Assembly: GCA_030539595.1 (NCBI GenBank)
Contig: JAUNXW010000023.1
Span: 1 to 5,090, forward strand
Length of the DNA stretch: 5,090 bases
Direction: 5' to 3'
Origin: Methanocorpusculum sp.
GTDB taxonomy: Archaea > Halobacteriota > Methanomicrobia > Methanomicrobiales > Methanocorpusculaceae
The position numbers were made by a program, and so were the translations under genes. Shown piece after piece: positions 1-5,090 of the stretch. Below the pieces are notes generated by a model. It saw only the letters and a list, made by a program, of their open reading frames with translations. It was not told the origin of the DNA and did no database searches. Each line of letters begins with the position of its first letter. The stretch's first letter is position 1.

Positions 1-1
1 G

Positions 2-178
2 GAGAGTTCATGGGACATAAAACACAACATCGCAACAGTATATCTCCGCTCGGAAAAAGACGAAATAATCAACTTCGGCAGAATCGACAGTCAGAATAAA
101 ATTGCAGCAATCTTAAGAAAATACGCAAAAGACGTCAACTACAACGCTGTCAAAGCATTACAAACAGAACTCAACTGA
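2..178 (+). CDS. 3' end of an unrecognised protein gene, cut by the left edge
   Basis: One frame is open from base 2 to a TGA at 176-178 and gives the last 58 residues of a protein whose beginning lies outside the window. The fragment starts near ESSWDIKHN and contains the strand-like stretch IATVYLRSEKDEIINFGRID. It then runs into a Lys/Ala-rich, probably helical tail ending in KALQTELN. No membrane segment or cysteine motif is visible. Its AGA/CGC arginine mix and A-rich codons match the start of the operon downstream, so it reads like native coding sequence. It converges on the tRNA-Lys gene 21 bases further on. I do not recognise the family. A small ligand-binding or regulatory domain would fit an alternating strand and helix pattern, but that is only a guess. 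Confidence 0.6.
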   Translation, partial: ESSWDIKHNIATVYLRSEKDEIINFGRIDSQNKIAAILRKYAKDVNYNAVKALQTELN

Positions 179-195
179 TTTTTAAAAACACAAAA
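179..195. terminator. Convergent T/A tract, possible two-way terminator
   Basis: TTTTTAAAAA lies at 179-188, directly after the TGA of the left gene. Read on the plus strand it gives T5. Read on the minus strand, beyond the 3' end of the tRNA, it gives T4 (from 192-195) followed by T5 (from 184-188). Archaeal RNA polymerase commonly stops at oligo-T without a hairpin, so the tract could end both converging transcripts. This is judged from base composition only. Confidence 0.45.
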
Positions 196-199
196 GAAG

Positions 200-273
200 C
201 GGGCCAAGAGGGATTTGAACCCCCGACCTGCGGATTAAGAGTCCGACGATCTTCCTGACTGATCTACTGGCCC
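200..273 (-). tRNA. tRNA-Lys, anticodon CTT
   Basis: The minus strand folds into a full 74-base cloverleaf. The acceptor stem GGGCCAG pairs with TTGGCCC through a final G-T wobble. The D arm is GATC / nine-base loop with GG / GATC. The anticodon loop is CTCTTAA, with CTT at 237-239. The variable loop is AGGTC, and the T arm is GGGGG-TTCAAAT-CCCTC. The discriminator base is G at 200, and no CCA is encoded (GCTTC follows), as is usual in many archaea. The first anticodon-stem pair (27-43) reads T-C and is not paired, leaving a 4-bp stem CGGA/TCCG. No intron is present. CTT reads the lysine codon AAG; a separate TTT isoacceptor would be expected elsewhere. Confidence 0.97.
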
Positions 274-309
274 GATACGTCATATTCACAGAAACCTGTT
301 AACTTGACC

Positions 310-336
310 TATACATATCAGTCATTGAAATATAAA
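310..336 (-). promoter_or_regulatory. Candidate promoter of tRNA-Lys
   Basis: Two TATA-like boxes face the tRNA on the minus strand. One is TATGTATA (about 310-318), centred roughly 41 bases before the mature 5' end. The other is TTTATATT (329-336), about 60 bases before it. With the usual archaeal spacing of about 25 bases from box to start, the near box gives a leader of about 16 bases and the far one about 35. I favour the near box for leader length, but the far box is closer to the methanogen consensus TTTATATA. The choice is not settled by sequence. Confidence 0.4.
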
Positions 337-338
337 TA
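327..338 (+). promoter_or_regulatory. BRE/TATA promoter of the three-gene operon
   Basis: GAAATATAAATA reads as a purine-A BRE-like GAAA followed by TATAAATA. The predicted transcription start is about 25 bases downstream, near 360, leaving a 5' leader of about 50 bases before the ATG at 414. It is the only strong TATA-like element between the tRNA and the first operon gene. The same A/T run also reads TTTATATT on the opposite strand, so the two divergent units may share or compete for it. Confidence 0.5.
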
Positions 339-413
339 GATTTTCTTATTCACTTCCCGAAAACCTCATTTCCCAATATCCTTAATAACCCCATAGCACA
401 AATATGGTAATGT

Positions 414-1940
414 ATGGTCGAGACGGAAGACTCTCAACCCGCACCCAAGACAAATAAACAAAATATTCAGACCGTGATAAAATCACCGCCTGCGAAAAAT
501 ATAAAATACCTCATTCTTGGATGCGGCAGTATTGGATATAATGTATTGGAAGAACTGCATGACACGGCAGACAATATCTTCATAATAGATTCTGACGAAA
601 AGCGCGTAACCGATTTGCGCGACAGAAGATATCAGGCAGAAGTAGGAAACGCAGGCGATGAAAATCTCATTCAAAGCATTCCCGCTCCCGAAGTTGTATT
701 CATACTTACATCGGATAAAAATGCAAATCTGATGGCGGTTCAAAATATAAGAAAAGCATATCCCTCATCAAATATAATTGCAAGAGCCGCCGATTTATTC
801 TCAACAGACCTTCTTGCAGACAACGGCGCTGACGTTGTATTGTATCCCCAGCAGGTTGTTGCCAAGTCTGCCGTAAATCACATGGCAAACCTTGTCGCAT
901 CGAGAAATGCGCAGAGACTTCACTCTCTTCTGTCGACTTGGTCGGGGACACTTGGAATAATTACGCATAAAAACCCTGACCCGGATGCAATTTCAAGCGC
1001 TATGGCTTTAGCGGTCATTGTAAATGACGCTTCGGGCGGAAAACTCAAAACAAAAATCCTTTACGAAGGCAACATCGGTCATCAGGAAAACAGAACATTC
1101 GTCAATCTTCTTGACATCAAAATGGAGCATCTCACAAAAGAGAACTGTTCAGAATGCGAATATCTCGCGCTCGTTGACTGTGTCGCGCCGGGAATGAATA
1201 ATGACCTTCCTCCTGATACAAAAATAAATATTATAATCGACCACCACAGCGCAGAAGGAGTTAAAAGAGTTAATCCTCCGGAGTTTCTCGAATCAAAACC
1301 TGAAATGGGAGCGACAGCATCTATTTTAACCCAGTATCTTCAGGAACTTTATCTGCCTATAGACACCAAACTCGCAACAGCTCTTTTCTATGGAATACGC
1401 GCAGACACTCATGAATTCCAGAGAAACGTAACTCCTCAGGATTTATACAACGCGGCTTTCCTTCTTCCTCTTGCAGACAGAGCTCTTCTGGAAGTTGTTA
1501 TGGCGCCTTCAATTTCAGTTGAAACTCTTGAGGTCATGGGAAATTCAATTGTTAATCGTGATGTCAAGCAGGGCTATCTGTTTTCAAATGTAGGATACAT
1601 CAGAAACAGAGACGCACTTCCTCAGGCGGCAGAGATGCTCTTAACTCTTGAAGGGGTGTCAACTTCCATAGTTTACGGAATTACCGACGCGGCAATTATT
1701 ATGTCTGCGAGAAACAAGGATATCAGACTTCACATAGGCGACGTTTTAAAGGAGGCTTTTGCAACAATTCCCGGAGCTTCTGCCGGCGGTCATGCGACAA
1801 TGGCGGCTGTTTCAATACCGCTTAACGCATTTTCTCTGGTGAAAGATAAAGAACAGCTCCTTTCAATGATTATTGAGCCTGTTCTTTCAGGATTCATGAA
1901 ACTTGTGGGTATAACAGAGGCAGAGGGAGTTGAAACCTGA
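414..1940 (+). CDS. RCK/TrkA-N domain plus DHH-DHHA1 phosphoesterase
   Basis: This 508-residue soluble protein fuses an NAD-type sensor to a metal-dependent phosphoesterase. After a polar tail (about 1-29), a Rossmann RCK_N domain runs to about 145, with GCGSIG at 36-41 and an acidic D59 at the end of the second strand. The DHH domain shows all four metal motifs: HKNPDPDA at 185-192, D255, DHH at 276-278 and GIRADTH at 327-333. DHHA1 follows, with SAR at 431-433 and GGHATMAA at 458-465. Members of this superfamily hydrolyse short oligonucleotides, pAp or cyclic dinucleotides with Mn2+; the exact substrate here is unknown. The catalytic set looks intact. The ATG at 414 leaves a short leader after the TATA box, but no convincing ribosome site precedes it. 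It is first in the operon and its end overlaps mptE by 11 bases. Confidence 0.93.
   Translation: MVETEDSQPAPKTNKQNIQTVIKSPPAKNIKYLILGCGSIGYNVLEELHDTADNIFIIDSDEKRVTDLRDRRYQAEVGNAGDENLIQSIPAPEVVFILTSDKNANLMAVQNIRKAYPSSNIIARAADLFSTDLLADNGADVVLYPQQVVAKSAVNHMANLVASRNAQRLHSLLSTWSGTLGIITHKNPDPDAISSAMALAVIVNDASGGKLKTKILYEGNIGHQENRTFVNLLDIKMEHLTKENCSECEYLALVDCVAPGMNNDLPPDTKINIIIDHHSAEGVKRVNPPEFLESKPEMGATASILTQYLQELYLPIDTKLATALFYGIRADTHEFQRNVTPQDLYNAAFLLPLADRALLEVVMAPSISVETLEVMGNSIVNRDVKQGYLFSNVGYIRNRDALPQAAEMLLTLEGVSTSIVYGITDAAIIMSARNKDIRLHIGDVLKEAFATIPGASAGGHATMAAVSIPLNAFSLVKDKEQLLSMIIEPVLSGFMKLVGITEAEGVET
1917..1932 (+). promoter_or_regulatory. Ribosome site and TTG start of mptE
   Basis: GAGG at 1917-1920 lies 9 bases before TTG 1930-1932, and a second purine run, GAGGGAG at 1923-1929, abuts it. 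The frame has a stop (TAA 1912-1914) just upstream. No ATG or GTG occurs near the start in this frame, and the family's conserved N-terminus (K-x-EDWE) begins right here. TTG is therefore the best start. The site lies inside the end of the preceding gene, which suits translational coupling. Confidence 0.7.
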
Positions 1941-2559
1941 AGATTGGGAATCTTACTATGTAAGAATTCTTGACTGGTTCGGTTTTTCAAGGGAAGACGA
2001 CGAGCGCGCGGCAGGGATTTTATCAAGTCTCCTGCCGAGAAACAGCATAGAGCTTTTGAAAAAAACCGTTGAGGGCAGCGACTGGATTGTTGCGGGAAAT
2101 TCTCCGTCCCTTAAAGATGAACTGAAAAAAACAGACTTTACGGGATACAAAATTATGTCAGCCGACGCTGCTTCTCTTGTTCTTTACAAAAACGGTATAA
2201 GACCTGATGTAATTGTTTCTGATTTGGACGGCATGGATGAAGAATTTTTTGAGATGAATGACAAGGGGACAATTCTTGTTCTTCATGCGCACGGAGACAA
2301 TATTCCCCTTATAAAATCCTGGGTTCCAAGAGTAAGAGGGGAAATTGTTGGAACAACTCAAAGTTCACCGCTTTCAAATGTCTACAACTTTGGAGGATTT
2401 TCTGACGGCGACAGGGCTGTTTTTCTCGCAAAAGAACTCGGCGCACGCTCGGTGAAACTTATAGGATTCAATCTTGATGATAAATCTGTTGACCCGGTTA
2501 AGCACGGCAAGCTTATGATTGCACGAAAACTTTTGAAAATTGCCGGCTATGACATTTAA
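1930..2559 (+). CDS. mptE: 6-hydroxymethyl-7,8-dihydropterin pyrophosphokinase MptE (archaeal, DUF115)
   Basis: MptE transfers diphosphate from ATP to 6-hydroxymethyl-7,8-dihydropterin, a step towards the C1 carrier tetrahydromethanopterin. It is the archaeal enzyme unrelated to bacterial FolK. The 209-residue cytosolic protein carries the family hallmarks in order: the N-terminal EDWESYY (4-10), GNSPSL (56-61), SADAAS (77-82), PDVIVSDLDG (92-101), HAHGDN (119-124), GTTQ (141-144), NFGGFSDGDRAV (153-164) and GFNLD (179-183). A basic C-terminal helix (KLMIARKLL, 194-202) ends the protein. It is slightly short compared with my recollection of the family, but no core block is missing. The start is TTG. 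It overlaps the phosphoesterase upstream and the radical SAM gene downstream by 11 bases each. The assignment rests on motif recall; a paralogue with altered substrate cannot be excluded. Confidence 0.92.
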   Translation: MKPEDWESYYVRILDWFGFSREDDERAAGILSSLLPRNSIELLKKTVEGSDWIVAGNSPSLKDELKKTDFTGYKIMSADAASLVLYKNGIRPDVIVSDLDGMDEEFFEMNDKGTILVLHAHGDNIPLIKSWVPRVRGEIVGTTQSSPLSNVYNFGGFSDGDRAVFLAKELGARSVKLIGFNLDDKSVDPVKHGKLMIARKLLKIAGYDI

Positions 2560-4195
2560 GGCTGTTATTTTAGACGGCTACGTGGATGAACCCGCCTGTC
2601 TTGGTGTTCCCCCGTATATTTCTCCTTATGTAAGGACTGTTGCGGGCGTTTTTATAGAACACGGATACGAGGTAGGCTACATAACTATCGATTCGCTGAG
2701 GGCAAATCCGATGGATGTTGTAAAACTCCGCGAGGCTGACCTTGTGGTTATGATTGCGGGTGTTACAGTTCCGGGAAAATATCTTGCCGGAACACCTGCA
2801 AATCTTACGGAAATTCAGCAGATTGGTTTTACTCTTCAGGGCAGAGGTCTATTATGCGGTCCTATAGCTTTTGGATATTCTCCTCAGGGCGGGCAAAAAG
2901 CTGTAAAGGATTTATCTTCGCGCTGGACTCTTCTTGAAGGCGACCCGGCTTCTGCTCTGAACTCTTATCTATTGGGTAAAGAGCCTAAAGGAATTTTATC
3001 GTATTCGGATTTTGACAGATGGGCGGTTTTGGGCGCTGAGATTATTTCTAAGCATCCTTTTTTTCCGAATGTGATGCTTGAACTTGAAACTGTCCGAGGA
3101 TGCAGCAGATGTATAAGCGGAGGCTGTTCTTTTTGTACAGAACCGTTTTATGGTTTGCCGAGACAAAGAAGCATTTCGGGAATTTCTTCTGAGGTTCGCG
3201 CCTTAAGCGGTTTCGGTGCGGTTCATTTCAGACTTGGCCGTCAGCCTGATTTGCTTGCCTATGGGGTTTCCGGCGCTGAATTTCCAAAACCCGATGCAGA
3301 CATTTTAAGAAAATTGTTTACCGAGATACGTTTTGCCGCGCCTGAGCTGAAAACTCTTCATATCGACAACATAAATCCGGGAACAATCGCAAGACATGAA
3401 GATGCTTCGCGCGAGGCGCTGAAAGCGATTGTTGAGGGACACACGGAAGGAGACATTGCCGCTTTCGGTGTTGAGTCGGCCGACCCTGCGGTGATTTCAG
3501 CAAATAATCTGAAAGGTTCTCCAAAAGATATTTTCAGGGCGGTTGAGATAGTCAACGAAGTCGGCGGTGTTCGAAAGAATGGTGTACCTGAACTTCTTCC
3601 CGGTCTGAATTTTATTTCGGGGCTTGCGGGTGAGACCAAAGAGACTTTTGAGATTAACATCGCGTTCCTCAAAAAAATTTATGATGCGGGTCTGCTTGTC
3701 AGAAGAGTTAACATGAGACAGCTTATGCCGTTTGAAGGAACAAGGGCTTTTACGGAAAATACTCTGGGGCTTCATGATAAGGAGTTTCATGCGTTTAAGG
3801 AGACTGTCAGGAGAAATTTTGATGTTCCTATGCTTCAAAGAGTGTTTCCTGTTGGAACTCTGCTCAAAGATATTATTGTGGAAATCTCAGGTGAGATTTC
3901 TTTCGGTCGTCAGATGGGGACTTATCCGATTTTGATTGGATTGCCTGAGCGTCTTGCTGTAGGTGAGATTGTAAATGCTGTCTGTGTTTCTTACGGCGCA
4001 CGTTCGGTTACTGCTTTGCGTGCTCCGATTAAAATTAATGAGTTGTCTTCATCCGCTTTAAAATGGATTCCCGGCATTTCAAAAAAACTTTTGCCGAAGG
4101 TTATAGCAAAGCGCCCGTATATATCAGAGGACGGTTTAAAGGGTGTTGTGACAGCGGATGAGATTAATTCTGTTATGAAGTATATTGAGTTTTGA
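2549..4195 (+). CDS. Radical SAM protein with TRAM-like and C-terminal helix-hairpin-helix domains (COG1031-like)
   Basis: ATG 2549 gives 548 residues starting MTFKAVILDGY; an in-frame TTG at 2540 would add three, and I numbered residues from it. Residues about 6-150 form a Rossmann-like domain (LDGYVDEPACLGVPPY, then DLVVMIAGV) without the cobalamin motif DxHxxG. The radical SAM core follows: C188, C191, C196 and C199, then RLGRQPD (231-237), FGVESADP (309-316) and FISGLAGETKET (358-369). Residues about 436-495 resemble a TRAM beta-barrel (VGTLL, then GRQMGTYPILIG), and 508-527 is a helix-hairpin-helix (WIPGISKKLLPKVIAKRPYI). Both end domains suggest nucleic-acid binding, so an RNA-modifying role is inferred, not shown. 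The family is archaeal and of unknown function as far as I know. The start overlaps mptE by 11 bases and lacks a clear ribosome site, so translation probably depends on coupling. Confidence 0.88.
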   Translation: MTFKAVILDGYVDEPACLGVPPYISPYVRTVAGVFIEHGYEVGYITIDSLRANPMDVVKLREADLVVMIAGVTVPGKYLAGTPANLTEIQQIGFTLQGRGLLCGPIAFGYSPQGGQKAVKDLSSRWTLLEGDPASALNSYLLGKEPKGILSYSDFDRWAVLGAEIISKHPFFPNVMLELETVRGCSRCISGGCSFCTEPFYGLPRQRSISGISSEVRALSGFGAVHFRLGRQPDLLAYGVSGAEFPKPDADILRKLFTEIRFAAPELKTLHIDNINPGTIARHEDASREALKAIVEGHTEGDIAAFGVESADPAVISANNLKGSPKDIFRAVEIVNEVGGVRKNGVPELLPGLNFISGLAGETKETFEINIAFLKKIYDAGLLVRRVNMRQLMPFEGTRAFTENTLGLHDKEFHAFKETVRRNFDVPMLQRVFPVGTLLKDIIVEISGEISFGRQMGTYPILIGLPERLAVGEIVNAVCVSYGARSVTALRAPIKINELSSSALKWIPGISKKLLPKVIAKRPYISEDGLKGVVTADEINSVMKYIEF

Positions 4196-4205
4196 TTTTG
4201 TTTTG
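4196..4205 (+). terminator. T-rich tract after the operon
   Basis: TTTTGTTTTG begins at the first base after the TGA of the radical SAM gene. Further T-rich stretches follow up to TATTTTG at 4234-4240. There is no convincing GC hairpin, which is normal for archaeal intrinsic termination. Confidence 0.45.
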
Positions 4206-4336
4206 TGTAAGTTGATTTGTTAAGGTGTGGGTGTATTTTGTTGCACAACGAAAGATGCCCGAAAAATCACGAAAGGGTTGCTATTAGGTTATCCAGTACT
4301 TCGCTAATATTTATTGATTGAATTTGTATCGATTAT

Positions 4337-4765
4337 CTATATCTCCCAAATCATAGTTATTTCTCTCTCGTTTACATTCTCATCATTATTTTCAGCTCGA
4401 ATTTGAAACTGCTCTCGTTGATAAAAATGTACTGCTCGTATATTCTTTTTATAAACACTCAAACTCAAGTTTGTTCTTATGTTTTTCACATAATCTAATA
4501 ATTGTTTTCCAATGCCTTTTGACTGACTGCATTCTTGCACAAACAGTCCTGCAATATAATTATCTAACAATCCAATAAAGCCATCAATTTGATTTGTATC
4601 ATCATCTTCATGCACATACATTTCTGCCTTTAGAAAAGCTTCTTTTACTATTTCAAGATTGTTTATCCAATATTCTTTTTGTATAAAATCATGTGCCTTT
4701 ATATTTGTATCAAGCCATATTTGCGTAACGTCAACTAAATCACTTTCCTTAAATATTCTTATCAT
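4337..4765 (-). CDS. GNAT family N-acetyltransferase, YiaC-like
   Basis: This 142-residue single-domain GNAT protein transfers acetyl from acetyl-CoA to an amine. The acetyl-CoA phosphate loop is visible as QSKGIG (81-86), preceded by strand 4 (IAGLFVQ) and followed by VYKKNIRAVHFYQREQF (104-120). The N-terminal pattern IWLDTN...HDFI..EYW matches the YiaC/YjaB-type subgroup; E. coli YiaC is reported to acetylate protein lysines. The usual FYxxxGF has Q119 in place of the glycine. The length is full and the ORF runs cleanly from ATG to TAG. Hand-counted rows give roughly 25-35% GC, clearly below the late operon genes, and the protein resembles bacterial low-GC homologues, so recent transfer is likely. 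It stands alone, facing the operon tail to tail. The substrate is unknown. Confidence 0.88.
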   Translation of the reverse strand: MIRIFKESDLVDVTQIWLDTNIKAHDFIQKEYWINNLEIVKEAFLKAEMYVHEDDDTNQIDGFIGLLDNYIAGLFVQECSQSKGIGKQLLDYVKNIRTNLSLSVYKKNIRAVHFYQREQFQIRAENNDENVNEREITMIWEI

Positions 4766-4785
4766 ACAATTACATCCAAATGATA

Positions 4786-4795
4786 TTAATTTATA
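4786..4795 (-). promoter_or_regulatory. TATA-like box of the GNAT gene, probably leaderless
   Basis: On the minus strand TATAAATTAA is preceded by AAAAT and is centred about 26 bases before the ATG at 4765. The archaeal spacing of about 25 bases would place the transcription start at or next to the ATG. No strong ribosome site lies in the gap (only GGATG at 4774-4778), which agrees with leaderless translation. Confidence 0.45.
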
Positions 4796-4912
4796 ATTTT
4801 ATCCAATTCACACATTTGTTTGTTCCATCCATTCTACAAGTAACGCCCATAAGACATGCACAAAATTTGCACGAAATAAACTCAAAGACCAACAATAAAC
4901 TTAGATTAAATC

Positions 4913-4943
4913 TTGTCCAACGGATTTAATAAAGATTGGACAA
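4913..4943. repeat. 8-bp perfect inverted repeat with 15-base spacer
   Basis: TTGTCCAA at 4913-4920 is mirrored exactly by TTGGACAA at 4936-4943, separated by CGGATTTAATAAAGA. The arms do not extend outwards. The left arm directly follows the 11-base palindrome AGATTAAATCT, and GATTTAAT in the spacer is complementary to part of that palindrome, so two alternative pairings exist. It lies about 150 bases upstream of the GNAT start. It may be a protein-binding site, a hairpin or the remnant of a mobile-element end. Confidence 0.55.
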
Positions 4944-4992
4944 ACTCTGATTAATAAATCAAATTTTTTGTTGTCTGCCTATTGCTGTGAAG

Positions 4993-5088
4993 TCAATAAA
5001 TTTTTTTATTCTTTCTCGGAATAAGTCTCAATCTCGTTTTTAATTTCCTGCTTGTCTTGGGTTTTCCGATTTCCGCCAGTTTAAGTAC
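4993..5088 (-). CDS. Possible 3' end of a minus-strand gene cut by the right edge
   Basis: One minus-strand frame is open from the right edge to TGA at 4993-4995. It encodes 31 residues, very rich in Lys and Arg (KLAEIGKPKTSRKLKTRLRL onwards). Another minus frame gives the more ordinary composition DKQEIKNEIETYSEKE, but it is interrupted by a stop at 5081-5083. This could be the end of a real gene, a decayed gene with a frameshift, or chance. I recognise no family. Confidence 0.15.
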   Translation of the reverse strand, partial: VLKLAEIGKPKTSRKLKTRLRLIPRKNKKIY

Positions 5089-5090
5089 TG

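Larger units (their letters stand above)
4796..5090. other. AT-rich flank with no supported complete gene
   Basis: This stretch upstream of the GNAT gene holds no ORF I can support. Visible items are a spaced direct repeat TGCAC at 4857-4861 and 4868-4872 (11 bases apart), the palindrome AGATTAAATCT at 4902-4912 and the TTGTCCAA/TTGGACAA inverted repeat at 4913-4943. There are also T6 at 4964-4969 and the dyad AATAAA-TTTT-TTTATT at 4995-5010. Reading frames at the far right are open only for short distances. Confidence 0.6.

Noticed and set aside
483..951. Minus-strand open frames inside the phosphoesterase gene
   Set aside because: They lie antisense to conserved RCK and DHH motifs, and their translations show no domain-like pattern.
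2540..2548. TTG at 2540 as start of the radical SAM protein
   Set aside because: The ATG three codons later is a better start codon, and the family's conserved opening strand (KAVILDGY) begins right after it. Neither site has a clear ribosome-binding sequence.
3318..3935. Several 67-113 codon open frames on both strands inside the radical SAM gene
   Set aside because: All overlap the conserved radical SAM core and look like frame shadows; none has a ribosome site or recognisable motif.
4240..4249. GTTGCACAAC as a hairpin
   Set aside because: Only four pairs with a two-base loop, too tight to form a stable stem.
4249..4275. Three copies of CGAAA as a short repeat array
   Set aside because: Copies are five bases long at uneven spacing of 10-11; chance in A-rich DNA explains this, and nothing resembles a CRISPR or iteron array.
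5012..5090. Plus-strand open hydrophobic frame at the right edge
   Set aside because: It has no start codon or ribosome site and is the mirror of a Lys/Glu-rich minus frame, which makes hydrophobic residues appear automatically.

Overview
The window looks archaeal and most likely comes from a methanogen-type euryarchaeon. Four things support this. The tRNA gene lacks an encoded CCA. BRE/TATA-like boxes are present and no bacterial -35/-10 pairs were seen. One gene encodes the archaeal pterin enzyme MptE, which belongs to the tetrahydromethanopterin pathway. The neighbouring gene encodes a radical SAM protein of a type I know from archaea. I cannot fix genus or species from the sequence alone.

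Layout: bases 2-178 hold the 3' end of an unrecognised plus-strand gene. It converges on a minus-strand tRNA-Lys(CTT) at 200-273, with a short T5A5 tract between them that could end transcription on both strands. An AT-rich divergent region (274-413) then drives the tRNA leftwards and a tight three-gene operon rightwards. The operon encodes an RCK/TrkA-N plus DHH-DHHA1 phosphoesterase (414-1940), MptE 6-hydroxymethyl-7,8-dihydropterin pyrophosphokinase (1930-2559, TTG start), and a radical SAM enzyme whose C-terminus looks like a TRAM-type beta domain followed by a helix-hairpin-helix (2549-4195). Both junctions overlap by 11 bases, so the three proteins are probably co-transcribed and translationally coupled. 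A T-rich tract follows the last stop.

The right-hand 900 bases differ. They are AT-rich and sparsely coding, and carry a lone minus-strand GNAT acetyltransferase (4337-4765) of the YiaC-like type with bacterial-looking, low-GC sequence. Its TATA-like box sits about 26 bases before the ATG, which suggests a leaderless mRNA. Bases 4796-5090 hold an 8-bp inverted repeat, T tracts and only edge fragments of open frame. This part looks like an accessory insertion next to a core operon.

How the genes work together: MptE has a firm role in making the C1 carrier tetrahydromethanopterin. The DHH protein probably hydrolyses a small phosphodiester or oligonucleotide and may sense NAD(H) or a nucleotide through its RCK domain. 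The radical SAM enzyme carries nucleic-acid-binding-type C-terminal domains and an unusual cysteine cluster. No published pathway known to me joins the three, which makes this operon the most interesting unit in the window.
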